A DNA stretch of 64,000 nt from Sulfurimonas sp. (GCF_023228785.1 NZ_JALOAN010000008.1:9797-73796), one strand, 5' to 3'; shown: positions 1 to 9,981, numbered from the stretch's first letter. Made by a program: numbers and translations. The notes: a model not told the origin generated them from the letters alone.

Positions 1-903
1 GTCTTTTGTACCAATATCTAGCTTTAATTCCAACTCACCTCTTAGAGATGGAATAACAAGAGTCTCTCCCGCTACTGCTTGAGTAAAAAATACAGGAATC
101 GCAATATAGACATCATTGCCATCTCTTTGGAAATGCTTATCTGGTTTTACTCCAAAAGTTACATAGAGATCTCCACGCATACCCTTTTTACTAACATTTC
201 CTTTGCCAGATACTCTTAAGCGATTGCCCTCATCTATACCTTTTGGTATCTTGATGCTAACACTCTCTTGAACTTCCTCAAAACCCCTTCCCTTACAGCT
301 ATTACAAGCATCAGCTACAGAGCTTCCTGTTCCTTGACACACTGGACAAGTTTGTGAAAAAGTCATAAAACCTTGTTTCATATAGACTTGACCTTGACCC
401 TTACACTGAGCACAAGTTGAGAGCTTTGCATCTTTTGCACCAGTTCCCTTACAAGGTTTACACGCTTTTTTGTAGGTAAACTCTATCTCTTTTTCACATC
501 CAAAAATAGCTTCATCAAATGCGATATACATTTCTACATTTAGATCTAGTGGATATTTATCCATATCCGCTGGATTTTGGCGGCGGCTTCGCCCACCTCC
601 AAAGCCACTAAACATCTCTTCAAACATAGATCCAAGATCATCAAAACCACCAGAAGATTGACTTCTGCCACCCATACCTTGAAGTCCCTCTTTACCATAA
701 CGGTCATAGATACTTCTTTGTTTATCATCACTTAAACACTGATATGCTTCGTTGCATATTTTAAACTTATGTTCAGCCTCTTTGTCACCTGCATTTTTAT
801 CTGGATGAAACTCTTTAGCTAATCTTCTATAGGCTTTTTTTATAGTAGTTTTATCGGCATCCTTACTTACTTCAAGTATTTCATAATAGCTCATATCTTG
901 CAT
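1..903 (-). CDS. dnaJ: Chaperone DnaJ (Hsp40), C-terminus cut by the window edge
   Basis: Co-chaperone that delivers unfolded clients to DnaK and stimulates its ATPase. My translation of the minus strand from the ATG at 903 gives 301 codons open to the window edge. It shows a J domain with the HPD motif near residues 33-35, a Gly/Phe-rich linker near 72-100, and four CxxCxGxG zinc repeats between about 147 and 206, followed by the start of the C-terminal peptide-binding domain. About 70 residues are missing beyond the edge. A second in-frame ATG at 894 is an alternative start. A TATAAT box on the minus strand (938-943) lies upstream. Identity is certain from domain order; no anomaly was seen. 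Confidence 0.97.
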   Translation of the reverse strand, partial: MQDMSYYEILEVSKDADKTTIKKAYRRLAKEFHPDKNAGDKEAEHKFKICNEAYQCLSDDKQRSIYDRYGKEGLQGMGGRSQSSGGFDDLGSMFEEMFSGFGGGRSRRQNPADMDKYPLDLNVEMYIAFDEAIFGCEKEIEFTYKKACKPCKGTGAKDAKLSTCAQCKGQGQVYMKQGFMTFSQTCPVCQGTGSSVADACNSCKGRGFEEVQESVSIKIPKGIDEGNRLRVSGKGNVSKKGMRGDLYVTFGVKPDKHFQRDGNDVYIAIPVFFTQAVAGETLVIPSLRGELELKLDIGTKD

Positions 904-937
904 AGTTTATAATATCCTAACACATAAATTTTTTGCA

Positions 938-943
938 ATTATA
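938..943 (-). promoter_or_regulatory. -10 box of dnaJ
   Basis: On the minus strand this reads TATAAT inside GATATAATTGCAAAAA, about 35 nt before the dnaJ ATG. The same extended string recurs before the aminotransferase at 23333 and, with one change, before valS. No clear -35 box is visible, as is usual for sigma70 promoters in this phylum. Confidence 0.6.
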
Positions 944-964
944 TCGTTTTTAATTTAATATATG

Positions 965-970
965 TATAAT
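965..970 (+). promoter_or_regulatory. -10 box of mltA, apparently leaderless transcript
   Basis: TATAAT ends 7 nt before the mltA ATG at 978. Initiation at the usual distance would fall on or next to the start codon, leaving no room for a ribosome binding site, and none is seen. Confidence 0.5.
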
Positions 971-977
971 TGCCCTC

Positions 978-2066
978 ATGAGACAAATCACTATTATATT
1001 ACTAAGCATTTCTCTTTTTTTCTGGGGATGTTCTAAAAAACCACATATCAAAATCAAAGAGTTACCAAACACCTACTTAAGCGAGTCTAGCTTTGATGAC
1101 CTTGCTCAATGGGAGGATGAAAACCATCAAGAGGCGCTCAAAAGTTTTGTCAACAACTGCAATAGCAAAAAAGCGCAAGAGATCTATGGCTTACTTTGTA
1201 AAAAGGCATTGGTAGCTACAGATCCAAAGAACTTTTTTGAATCTGAGTTTAATCTTTACACGATTGTGCCACAAAATAGTGAGGATAAAGGATTATTAAC
1301 GGGTTATTATGAACCTACCTTAAGAGGATCTCTTACAAAAGAAGAGCCATATATATATCCAGTATATGAAGAACCAACAGATCTTATAAGTGTTGAGTTA
1401 TCTAGTATATATGAAGATTTAAAAAACTACAGATTAAGAGGTCGCTTAGAGGGAAATAAGTTAGTTCCTTACTATAAAAGAGAAGATAGCGACAAGATAG
1501 ATGCAGAGGTTATTTGTTATAGTGATTCAAAGCTTGATATCTTTTTTTTAGAGATTCAAGGCTCAGGACGAGTGGAGTTAGATAATGGTGAGAATATCTA
1601 TGTCGGCTATGCAAATCAAAATGGTCACAAATATAACTCTATAGGAAAATATCTTATAGATCAAGGCGAGATAAATCGTGAAGATATGTCAATGCAAAAT
1701 CTAAGAGAGTGGCTAAAGAAAAATCCAAACAGAATCGATGAAGTTCTAAACTACAACAACTCACTAGTCTTTTTTCAAAAAAAATCACATAGTGCATCTG
1801 GAGCTCTAGGGCTTGTTTTAGAACCAATGCGCTCAGTTGCAGTGGATCCGAACAAAATCCCTCTAGGAAGCGTCCTCTTTTTAAAATCAAAAATAGATGA
1901 TAAAGATATAAACAGAGTTGTAGTGGCTCAAGATGTAGGCGGTGCAATAAAAGGCACGCTTAGAGCTGATATGTTTTTTGGTTCAGGCGAAGATGCAAGG
2001 CATAGTGCTGGACACCTCATCTCACCTCTTTCTTTGTGGATACTTCTGCCAAAGGAAGCTAAATGA
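978..2066 (+). CDS. mltA: Membrane-bound lytic murein transglycosylase A (MltA), lipoprotein
   Basis: Cleaves the MurNAc-GlcNAc bond of peptidoglycan with formation of anhydro-muropeptides; expected on the periplasmic face of the outer membrane. The N-terminus is a lipoprotein signal with the lipobox Cys at residue 18 (FWGC). The MltA signature LLTGYYEP lies near 107-113. The C-terminal 3D domain carries AQDVGGAIKG (317-326), whose Asp is the conserved acid of the family, then FGSGEDA and AG. The length of 362 aa is normal. It is the first gene of a plus-strand group and overlaps recR by 4 nt (ATGA). A -10 box sits only 7 nt upstream of the start, so the mRNA may be leaderless. Confidence 0.95.
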   Translation: MRQITIILLSISLFFWGCSKKPHIKIKELPNTYLSESSFDDLAQWEDENHQEALKSFVNNCNSKKAQEIYGLLCKKALVATDPKNFFESEFNLYTIVPQNSEDKGLLTGYYEPTLRGSLTKEEPYIYPVYEEPTDLISVELSSIYEDLKNYRLRGRLEGNKLVPYYKREDSDKIDAEVICYSDSKLDIFFLEIQGSGRVELDNGENIYVGYANQNGHKYNSIGKYLIDQGEINREDMSMQNLREWLKKNPNRIDEVLNYNNSLVFFQKKSHSASGALGLVLEPMRSVAVDPNKIPLGSVLFLKSKIDDKDINRVVVAQDVGGAIKGTLRADMFFGSGEDARHSAGHLISPLSLWILLPKEAK

Positions 2067-2632
2067 AGCACTCTCTAGATAAGTTTAACCGTCTTGTTGA
2101 TGCTCTTCAAGAGTTGCCAACTATTGGTAAGAAATCTGCAACAAGACTGGCTTATCATATGCTTATCAAAGATAGTTTTGTGGGGATGAAAATTTCTCAC
2201 AGCATAGAAGAAGCACTAGGATGCCTCAAAAAATGTACTAAATGCGGTGGCATGACTGAAGATGAATTGTGTTTTATCTGTTCAGATGAGAGAAGAGATG
2301 CGAGCACTCTTTGCATCATAGAAAATGCAAAAGATATACTGCTTTTTGAAGACAATGGTCTCTTTGATGGTAGATATTTTGTACTAGATTCATTAGAAGA
2401 GCTTAGCATTTCAAACCTCTTTAAGATAGTTGAGAGTGGAGTAAATGAGATAATCTTCGCCCTTACTCCTTCTATTGCAAACGATGCTATTATGATGTAT
2501 ATAGAAGATAAGCTAGGTTCATTTAAAATAAATTTTTCTAAAATTGCGCAAGGTGTACCAACTGGTGTAAGTTTAGAAAATATAGATATATTATCGCTCA
2601 CAAGAGCCATAGAAGATAGAGTAAAGGTTTAA
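2063..2632 (+). CDS. recR: Recombination mediator protein RecR
   Basis: Works with RecF/RecO to load RecA on gapped DNA. The 189-aa protein has the N-terminal helix-hairpin-helix region (LPTIGKKSATRLA, about 18-30), a four-Cys zinc finger (C58, C61, C70, C73), and a TOPRIM domain from about 80 to 175. This is slightly short compared with the roughly 200 aa typical of the family, with no lost motif. The start overlaps the mltA stop in an ATGA arrangement, implying translational coupling. pldA follows after 2 nt. Confidence 0.96.
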   Translation: MKHSLDKFNRLVDALQELPTIGKKSATRLAYHMLIKDSFVGMKISHSIEEALGCLKKCTKCGGMTEDELCFICSDERRDASTLCIIENAKDILLFEDNGLFDGRYFVLDSLEELSISNLFKIVESGVNEIIFALTPSIANDAIMMYIEDKLGSFKINFSKIAQGVPTGVSLENIDILSLTRAIEDRVKV

Positions 2633-2634
2633 AT

Positions 2635-3531
2635 ATGAAGTATATTTTGGTTTTGGTTTTTTTAGTTTTAAGCCTTATGGCTGCTGAGAGAAAGTATAAA
2701 GAAATTGAGAGTTATGATATTACTAATATAGAAGATGAAATCTCAAAAAAAAGTATGCGAAAGTGGTTAGATGAAGATTTTGGACTAAAGCCACATAGAG
2801 CAAATTATCTCTTACCATATGGATATAGAAATGGTGATTATAAATCTTATGTTCCTACGGATGAGTATAGAAATACAGAAGCTGAGCTTCAAGTGAGTAT
2901 TAAACTATATCTTGGAACAAATCTTTTAGGATTTGATGAGAGTTACTACTTAGCTTATTCACACCTAGCATTTTGGCAAATCTTTGCTGAATCTTCTCCA
3001 TTTAGAGAGACTAACTATACCCCTGAGGCTTTTGTTGATTTTCCTGTTATAAAAAGAGAAACTTACTTCAACATGAGATCTCTAAGACTAGGAATAGCTC
3101 ACACTTCAAATGGTCAAGGAAGTAACAAAGGTGTTACCTATGCTGATCCTAGCCAAAACCCAGGAAACCGCTCAAGAAATGTCAACCTTATATACACAGA
3201 ACTATCATTTCAACACGATACACTTCTTACAGAACTAAAATTTTATGCTCCTCTTCCAGGTACTGCAAATGATGAAGATAACCCAGATATCATGGACTAT
3301 CTAGGATATACATCTATAAAATTTAACTACTTCTTAGGACATCATATGTTCACTCTTATGGCTAGAGGAAATTTTGCAACAGGATATGGGGCGGTAGAGT
3401 CAACATATTCATATCCACTTATAGATGATGCTTACTTTTACACAAAGATATTTAGTGGTTATGGAGAGAGTCTTATAGACTACAATAATGATATAACTAA
3501 GTTTTCTATAGGTTTTAGTTTCTCAAGATAA
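2635..3531 (+). CDS. pldA: Outer-membrane phospholipase A (OMPLA)
   Basis: Outer-membrane beta-barrel lipase that hydrolyses phospholipids reaching the outer leaflet. A signal peptide (about 1-17, ending MAA) precedes the barrel. The catalytic motif HTSNGQGS places His156 and Ser158 as the active pair, with the third-residue Asn expected in the NRSRN stretch around 178-184. The length of 298 aa fits the family. It lies 2 nt after recR and its end overlaps the convergent SulP gene by 9 nt. No terminator separates the two. Confidence 0.92.
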   Translation: MKYILVLVFLVLSLMAAERKYKEIESYDITNIEDEISKKSMRKWLDEDFGLKPHRANYLLPYGYRNGDYKSYVPTDEYRNTEAELQVSIKLYLGTNLLGFDESYYLAYSHLAFWQIFAESSPFRETNYTPEAFVDFPVIKRETYFNMRSLRLGIAHTSNGQGSNKGVTYADPSQNPGNRSRNVNLIYTELSFQHDTLLTELKFYAPLPGTANDEDNPDIMDYLGYTSIKFNYFLGHHMFTLMARGNFATGYGAVESTYSYPLIDDAYFYTKIFSGYGESLIDYNNDITKFSIGFSFSR

Positions 3532-5106
3532 ATAGTAACTAGCCTCACTCATACTTGAGTAAAACTCTACCTTATCTAAAACATGGGTTTTGTTTAGTTT
3601 TAGGAGTTGGGCTTTGTCATGCTCTTTTGCTAGGATAATGATTTTAATATCATTTTTTTCTAGTTTTGTTATGAGATTTTTTAGTGTAAACATAGCAGTT
3701 AAATCCATAAAAGGAACATCTAAAATATCTATGATGACTATTTTAGTGTTTAAAATAGAGTTTGCTTTGTTCTCAAAAGCTGTACTAGATCCAAAGAAAA
3801 AAGCGCCATTAATCTTTATAACTCTTATTTTTTTCTCTGTTAAATCCAAGTCTATCGCTTCATCTTTACTTGTAGCTTCTACTAAACTTATCTCAGACTC
3901 TTTTGTAATTCTATAGACTATAAGAAGTGCTGCTAAGACTATACCAACCCCAACTGCCGCTATTAGATCTACAAAAACCGTAGTAAAAAAAACAACTAAC
4001 ATAACACTTAGATCATGTTTAGGAGCTTCTTTGTAGATAGAAATAAATCTATAGTCAAGTATTTCAATCCCTACTTTTACAAGGATTCCTGCAAGAATAG
4101 CAAGTGGGATCTGCGATGCTAATGGTGCTAAAAAGAGGACTATTAAAAGAAGTGTTATAGAGTGTACCATTCCAGATATTTTATTAGTGCCACCACTTTT
4201 TATGTTTAAAACAGTTCTCATAGTAGCTCCAGCTCCAGGAAGAGAGCCAGTTATTGCACAGAGAGAATTTCCTATACCTTGACCAATAAGTTCTCTGTTT
4301 GGTTTGTGTTTTACCCCAGTTACAGAGTCTGCAACTATGGAAGTCAAAAGAGTATCAATGGATCCAAGAATTGCTAGTGTAAAAGCTAAAGATAAAATTG
4401 TGCTGTAGTGTGAGAAGTCCATTGATGGCATAACAAATGATGGTAAAGATGATGAGATCTCGCCTATAGTCTCTACTTCTAAACCGAGGTAAACACTTAG
4501 TGGAGTTAAAACTCCTAAAGCTATAAGTGGAGCTGGTACTATTTTTTGTAATTTTGAGGGTATGAAAAACATAAGAAAAAGAGTAGCACTAGAGAGCATA
4601 AAAGTGCTAAAGTTTATGTTTAAAAGGTTCGATGGAAGTTGGATGAGAATGTCTATAATTGAAGAGTTACTCTCTAGTCCTAAGTATGGATTTATCTGCA
4701 AAATTATTATAATTATACCTATCCCACTCATAAAACCAGAGATAACAGGGTAAGGGATGTACTGAACGAATTTACCAATCTTTGAGATCCCAAAAGCAAT
4801 TTGGAATATTCCAGCTAAGAGTATAGTAGTTACAATAAGACCTAAATCAGAATTTAGACTAACAATAGCAGCTGCAATTACCACGGTCATAGGTCCAGTA
4901 GGACCTGAGATCTGAGTTGGAGTTCCACCAAAAACAGATGCGAAAAACCCTAAAATAATAGCACCATAAATTCCTGCACTAGCACCCAAACCACTAGAGA
5001 CTCCAAATGCTAAAGCTAAGGGTAAAGCGATAACAGCAACACTAATCCCACCAAAAATATTTTCTTTAATTTTCAACTTTTTATCCATTTTAATATTTGA
5101 AGCCAT
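3523..5106 (-). CDS. SulP-family anion transporter with C-terminal STAS domain
   Basis: Inner-membrane SLC26/SulP transporter. The first ~400 residues are about 12-14 hydrophobic segments beginning with the family sequence GGISVAVIALPLALAFG. The last ~110 residues form a cytoplasmic STAS domain (IKINGAFFFG, IIDILDVPFMD). Known substrates of the family are sulfate, bicarbonate, molybdate or dicarboxylates, and the sequence alone does not decide. In an autotrophic sulfur oxidiser bicarbonate or sulfate would be sensible, but that is inference. It is divergent from the P-type ATPase with about 100 nt between them. The first ATG at 5106 is used; an internal Met at residue 7 is the alternative. 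Confidence 0.9.
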   Translation of the reverse strand: MASNIKMDKKLKIKENIFGGISVAVIALPLALAFGVSSGLGASAGIYGAIILGFFASVFGGTPTQISGPTGPMTVVIAAAIVSLNSDLGLIVTTILLAGIFQIAFGISKIGKFVQYIPYPVISGFMSGIGIIIIILQINPYLGLESNSSIIDILIQLPSNLLNINFSTFMLSSATLFLMFFIPSKLQKIVPAPLIALGVLTPLSVYLGLEVETIGEISSSLPSFVMPSMDFSHYSTILSLAFTLAILGSIDTLLTSIVADSVTGVKHKPNRELIGQGIGNSLCAITGSLPGAGATMRTVLNIKSGGTNKISGMVHSITLLLIVLFLAPLASQIPLAILAGILVKVGIEILDYRFISIYKEAPKHDLSVMLVVFFTTVFVDLIAAVGVGIVLAALLIVYRITKESEISLVEATSKDEAIDLDLTEKKIRVIKINGAFFFGSSTAFENKANSILNTKIVIIDILDVPFMDLTAMFTLKNLITKLEKNDIKIIILAKEHDKAQLLKLNKTHVLDKVEFYSSMSEASYYLS

Positions 5107-5210
5107 TATATATCTATATTCTTTAATAACTCTAAAAGTAACCTTTAAACTTTGCTCATCTAAAGATATGATAGTATTTCATAAAATTAAAACCCTAAGA
5201 TATAAAGGAA

Positions 5211-7925
5211 GTGTTGGTGCAACATCTCATAGAGCAAAACTGGCATAGTTTAGAAACTCAAAAGATTATAGATCTTTTTCAAAGTAATGAGAGAGATGGT
5301 CTTGGCTCACTTAGTATCAAGCATAAAGAAGAATTTTTTGGTAAAAATAAGTTAGAGCAAAAAGAGCAAGACTCTCAAGTTAAAAAGTTTTTCCTGCAGT
5401 TTCATAATGCTCTTATTTATATACTTTTAGGTGCATCTATCATCACTGCTTTTTTACATGAGTGGGTAGATAGTGGCGTTATATTTGGGGTTGTTATCAT
5501 CAATGTCATTATCGGTTATATACAAGAAGCAAAGGCTCAAGAGGCAATAGACTCACTAAAAGAGATGATGCAAACAGGGGCTATAGTTATTAGAGATGGC
5601 AAAAAGAGAAGTATAGACTCAACAGACTTAGTTCCTGGAGATATAGTGATGCTAGAGTCTGGCTCAAAAGTGCCAGCAGATCTAAGACTCATAGAAGCTA
5701 GAGACTTAAAAGTAGATGAGTCAATGCTTACAGGAGAGTCACTTGCAACCCAAAAAAACATCCTAACTCACTCAGAAAATATCATCTTAAGTGATAGAAA
5801 AAATATGACTTTCTCTGGTACATTTGTAACTTATGGTCGTGCTAAAGGTATAGTAGTAGCTACTGCAAACCATACAGAGCTAGGGAAAATAGCTCATATG
5901 ATCCAAAATACAACCGCCATAGATACCCCACTTACAAAAAAAATAGCATCCTTTTCTAAGTTACTCTTATATGTCATCCTAGCACTTGCTGCCTTTACTT
6001 TTTTAGTCGGAATACTTCAAGAAAACAGTGCAGTTGATACTTTTATGGCATCAGTCGCTCTTGCAGTTGGAGCTATCCCAGAGGGCTTACCAGCTGCGGT
6101 TACTATCACTCTAGCCATTGGAGTTTCACGCATGGCAAGTAAAAATGCCATTATAAGGAAACTACCAGCGGTTGAGACACTAGGAAGTGTTACTACAATA
6201 TGTTCAGATAAAACAGGAACACTTACACAAAATAAAATGAGCGTTACCAATGTCTTTTGTGCAAGAGAGTCCTACGAAATAAGTGGAGATGGATATAACC
6301 CTGTTGGAGATATTTTAAAGGGTGGTGTAAAACAAGAGAGTTTCAACGTTGATTTAGTTGAAATTTTACAAGCTGGATATCTTTGCAATGAGTCTTACTT
6401 AGTAAACAAAGATGGAGTTTATGATATTAGTGGAGATCCAACTGAGGGCGCTTTGATAGTTAGCTCTTTAAAGTGTGGCTGGGATGAACATAGACTAAAT
6501 AAATCATTTCCTAGAGTAGATCTCTTACCTTTTGAATCAGATAGACAATTTATGGCTAGTATCAACTTAGATGTGCAAAATGAGCAAAATATTATCTACG
6601 TTAAAGGCTCTATAGAAGTTGTGTTAAAGATGTGTGAATTTGAACTAGTTAACTCTCAAGCATTACCAATAGAAAAAGAGCAAATTTTAAAGCGCTTAAG
6701 TGAGTATGCAAGCAGAGGTTTAAGAGTTTTAGCTATGGCTAAAAAACCAACAAATTCTGAGCTGATTCAAGATTGTGAGCTAAAAGATGGCTTTGTATTT
6801 TTAGGGCTTCAAGCTATGATGGATCCACCAAGACAAGAAGCTATAGAAGCAGTCAAAGAGTCTAAAGAAGCTGGGATAAATGTCATTATGATAACAGGAG
6901 ACCACTCACTTACTGCTTTTTCTATAGCTAAAATGATGTCAATAGTAAGTGAAGATGCAAAGTATGAAGATTCAACACTTTTAGGCTCTCAAATGCTAGA
7001 TCTTAGCGATGAAGAATTAATAGAGAAACTAAAGAGTGTTAAAGTCTTTGCAAGAGTAGAACCAGAGCAAAAACTCCGCATTGTAGATGCTCTTCAAGCA
7101 AGAGGCGAGATAGTTGCCATGACTGGTGATGGAGTAAACGATGCACCAGCTCTAAAGCAAGCAGATATCGGCATAGCGATGGGTAGAAGCGGAACTGAGG
7201 TTGCAAAAGAAGCATCTGATATGATCTTAAGTGATGATAACTTTAGATCCATAGCTCTAGCCATAAAAGAAGGTAGGATAGTTTTTGACAATCTTATAAA
7301 GTTCATAACATGGACACTTCCAACAAACCTTGGAGAAGGACTTGTCATACTCTTAGCTGTAATGCTAGGTCTAACTCTTCCAATATTACCAGTTCAAATA
7401 TTATGGATAAATATGTCAACTGCAATCTTTTTAGGAATGATGTTAATCTTTGAAGCAGGTGAAAAAGACATTATGAAAAGGCCGCCAAGAGATCCAAAAA
7501 AACCAATACTAAGCATGGAGATGATTCGTCAGATGTTAGTAGTTGGAGTCTATATGCTCATCGCATCTTATGGTATGTTTAACTATGCACTCTCAAGCGG
7601 TTATAGCGAGGAATATGCAAGAACTGTAGCTGTAAATATCTTCGTTTTTATTGAACTTTTTTACCTTTTCAACTGCAAAGAGTTACAACGTTCAGTCTTT
7701 AAAACAAATATCTTTAACAACTTATATCTACTTATAGGAGTTACTTTAATGGCTCTTATTCAAATCCTTTTTACTCACCTAGAGTTTATGAACACTATCT
7801 TTAAAAGTGAACCATTAGACATATCTACATGGGTAAAGATTATTATCATCGCTTTTGGTGTCATGTTTGTAGTTGAGATAAAGAGATACTTAGAGAGAAA
7901 AATTTTAAAAGGCTTTGGCGGTTGA
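5211..7925 (+). CDS. P2-type cation-transporting P-type ATPase (calcium-pump type)
   Basis: ATP-driven membrane cation pump. The 904 aa hold a cation ATPase N-domain, TGES (174-177) of the actuator domain, PEGLP (290-294) in transmembrane helix 4, the phosphorylation site DKTGT with Asp333, the KGS nucleotide-binding motif, TGDGVNDAPAL near 637-647, and a C-terminal set of about six membrane helices. PEGL with DKTGTLTQ is the SERCA/Na-K type (class II), so Ca2+ export is the best guess; Na+ or K+ is not excluded. The coordinates start at GTG 5211. TTG 5214 and GTG 5217 are also in frame, and the AAAGGAA at 5204-5210 is best spaced for 5217. Confidence 0.93.
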   Translation: MLVQHLIEQNWHSLETQKIIDLFQSNERDGLGSLSIKHKEEFFGKNKLEQKEQDSQVKKFFLQFHNALIYILLGASIITAFLHEWVDSGVIFGVVIINVIIGYIQEAKAQEAIDSLKEMMQTGAIVIRDGKKRSIDSTDLVPGDIVMLESGSKVPADLRLIEARDLKVDESMLTGESLATQKNILTHSENIILSDRKNMTFSGTFVTYGRAKGIVVATANHTELGKIAHMIQNTTAIDTPLTKKIASFSKLLLYVILALAAFTFLVGILQENSAVDTFMASVALAVGAIPEGLPAAVTITLAIGVSRMASKNAIIRKLPAVETLGSVTTICSDKTGTLTQNKMSVTNVFCARESYEISGDGYNPVGDILKGGVKQESFNVDLVEILQAGYLCNESYLVNKDGVYDISGDPTEGALIVSSLKCGWDEHRLNKSFPRVDLLPFESDRQFMASINLDVQNEQNIIYVKGSIEVVLKMCEFELVNSQALPIEKEQILKRLSEYASRGLRVLAMAKKPTNSELIQDCELKDGFVFLGLQAMMDPPRQEAIEAVKESKEAGINVIMITGDHSLTAFSIAKMMSIVSEDAKYEDSTLLGSQMLDLSDEELIEKLKSVKVFARVEPEQKLRIVDALQARGEIVAMTGDGVNDAPALKQADIGIAMGRSGTEVAKEASDMILSDDNFRSIALAIKEGRIVFDNLIKFITWTLPTNLGEGLVILLAVMLGLTLPILPVQILWINMSTAIFLGMMLIFEAGEKDIMKRPPRDPKKPILSMEMIRQMLVVGVYMLIASYGMFNYALSSGYSEEYARTVAVNIFVFIELFYLFNCKELQRSVFKTNIFNNLYLLIGVTLMALIQILFTHLEFMNTIFKSEPLDISTWVKIIIIAFGVMFVVEIKRYLERKILKGFGG

Positions 7926-8034
7926 TGTAGAAATTATTGATTGGTTTTTAGGGGCATGATACTTAACAAAGTCCTTATTAATGAACATCTTGCTATTATT
8001 CGCTTAAATTTAAACTAAAAGAAAAACATAAAAT

Positions 8035-9981
8035 ATGGCACTAATAGACCTACAAAACATCTCCAAACACTACTCTGCTCAAAAGATTTTAATAGATGTG
8101 AATTTTCATGTAGATGAGGGTGAACGCATCGTAATCATAGGTAAAAATGGTAGTGGGAAATCTACTCTTATGAAGATAATTAATGGTTCACTCATGCAAG
8201 ATGCAGGAGAGAGAATCACCAAGAGTGACTTAGAGATCAAAATGCTAGATCAAAGACCAAACTTTAAAGAGGGTCATAGTGTTAGAGAAGCTGTTGAAGA
8301 TGGGCTTAGTGAGTTAAATGATGCCAAAAAAAGATATGACGAGCTCTCACTTCTTATAGCAGATGAGTATGAAAACAAAAAACTACTCGATGAGTATGAA
8401 AAACTCTCTAGTTATCTAGAGCACCATAACGCTTGGAATTTGGATGACAAAGTAGAGAGGATCATCCAACATTTTGATCTTGTGCAGTACGAGAGTAGAC
8501 CAGTTGCACTTCTTAGTGGAGGCGAGCAAAGACGAGTCGCCCTAGCCTCTCTTTTACTTCAAAAACCAGATATTTTACTTCTTGATGAGCCTACAAACCA
8601 CCTTGATGTCTACATGGTTGAGTTTTTAGAAGATCTCATTCTTAGAGAAAAATTTACACTTATTTTTATCTCTCACGACAGATATTTCATAGATAAAATC
8701 GCAACAAAAAGCATAGAGGTTGAAGACTGTTCACTTAGAGAGTATAGCGGTGGGTATAACGATTATTTGACTCAAAAAGAAGAGTACATAAGAACTCTTG
8801 CAAAGCAACATGAAAATCTTCTTGATGTACTAAAGAGAGAAAATGAGTGGTATGCAAGAGGTGTCCGCGCGAGGCTTAAGAGAAATGAGGGGCGAAAAGA
8901 GAGACTTATGACTCTTAGAGAAGATGCAAAAGTCAACCCTGCAAAGATCAAAAAGATGTCACTAGAGCTTCAAAGAGAGGCTAAGCACTTTAACCGAGAC
9001 AAAAGCATTAACAAACAAAAGATGCTTTTTGAGGTAAAAAACCTCTACTTAACACTAGGAAGTAAAGAACTACTAAAAGACTTCTCAACTACCATACTTC
9101 AAAAAGATGTTATAGCCATAGTTGGACCAAACGGAAGCGGAAAATCTACTCTCTTAAAAGCACTTTTGGGAAGAATAGAGCCGACAAGTGGCGCTATTAA
9201 AATAGGTGAATTTAAAGTAGGTTACTTTGATCAACATCGTGAAATGCTAGACGATGACAAAAACCTCATAGAGACATTTTGTCCAAATGGTGGCGATAGA
9301 GTAAGTGTAAGAGGTAGAGATATGCATGTTTATGGATATCTTAAAAACTTCCTCTTTCCTAGAGAGTTTTTAGATAAAAAAGTAGGAACTCTAAGCGGTG
9401 GGGAGAAAAACCGCATAGCTCTAGCACTTCTTTTTACCAAAAATGTAGATATTCTCATTTTAGATGAGCCAACTAATGATCTTGATATTCCAACTATTAA
9501 CATCTTAGAAGAGCAACTTACAAACTTTAGCGGTGCTGTAATTATTGTGAGCCACGATAGATACTTTGTAGATAAAATAGCAAAGAAACTTTTTATATTT
9601 AAAGATGACAAGCATATAGAAGAATCTTACCAACAATATAGCGAGTATTTAGAGCTTGAAAAAGAACTTAGTGAACTAGATCTGATGCAAAATGAGTCAA
9701 CAAAAGTTAAAGAGACAAAAATTCAAAAAGAAGAAAAAACTAAAACATTAAAGCTTACTTTTAAAGAAAAAATTGCCTTAGAAAAACTACCTCTTGAGAT
9801 TGAAGATCTAGAAAAGTTAATGGAGAAAAAGAACGAATGTTTAGCAGATCCAAAATGTTATGAAGAGATTGGCATAACAGCACTAGCAGCTGAACTTGAA
9901 AAACTAGAAGAACTTTATGAGCAAAAAATTGAAGAATTACTAACTATACAAGAAAAAGAAGAAGAGATAGAGTCGCTTTAG
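8035..9981 (+). CDS. ABC-F family ATPase (Uup/Ydif-like), two nucleotide-binding domains
   Basis: Soluble tandem ABC ATPase without membrane segments, the ABC-F class, which acts on ribosomes or, for Uup, on branched DNA intermediates. Walker A motifs GKNGSGKST (about 36-44) and GPNGSGKST (about 363-371), two LSGGE signatures (about 162 and 452) and two LDEPTN Walker B motifs are intact. Between the halves is the charged ABC-F linker (about 240-320). The last ~90 residues are a Lys/Glu-rich coiled coil like that of Uup. It is a single gene with a terminator hairpin directly at its stop. The substrate cannot be assigned from sequence. Confidence 0.93.
   Translation: MALIDLQNISKHYSAQKILIDVNFHVDEGERIVIIGKNGSGKSTLMKIINGSLMQDAGERITKSDLEIKMLDQRPNFKEGHSVREAVEDGLSELNDAKKRYDELSLLIADEYENKKLLDEYEKLSSYLEHHNAWNLDDKVERIIQHFDLVQYESRPVALLSGGEQRRVALASLLLQKPDILLLDEPTNHLDVYMVEFLEDLILREKFTLIFISHDRYFIDKIATKSIEVEDCSLREYSGGYNDYLTQKEEYIRTLAKQHENLLDVLKRENEWYARGVRARLKRNEGRKERLMTLREDAKVNPAKIKKMSLELQREAKHFNRDKSINKQKMLFEVKNLYLTLGSKELLKDFSTTILQKDVIAIVGPNGSGKSTLLKALLGRIEPTSGAIKIGEFKVGYFDQHREMLDDDKNLIETFCPNGGDRVSVRGRDMHVYGYLKNFLFPREFLDKKVGTLSGGEKNRIALALLFTKNVDILILDEPTNDLDIPTINILEEQLTNFSGAVIIVSHDRYFVDKIAKKLFIFKDDKHIEESYQQYSEYLELEKELSELDLMQNESTKVKETKIQKEEKTKTLKLTFKEKIALEKLPLEIEDLEKLMEKKNECLADPKCYEEIGITALAAELEKLEELYEQKIEELLTIQEKEEEIESL

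Noticed and set aside
546..731. 61-aa minus-strand frame in the dnaJ region
   Set aside because: It is out of frame inside dnaJ, whose J domain and zinc repeats are clear in the other frame.
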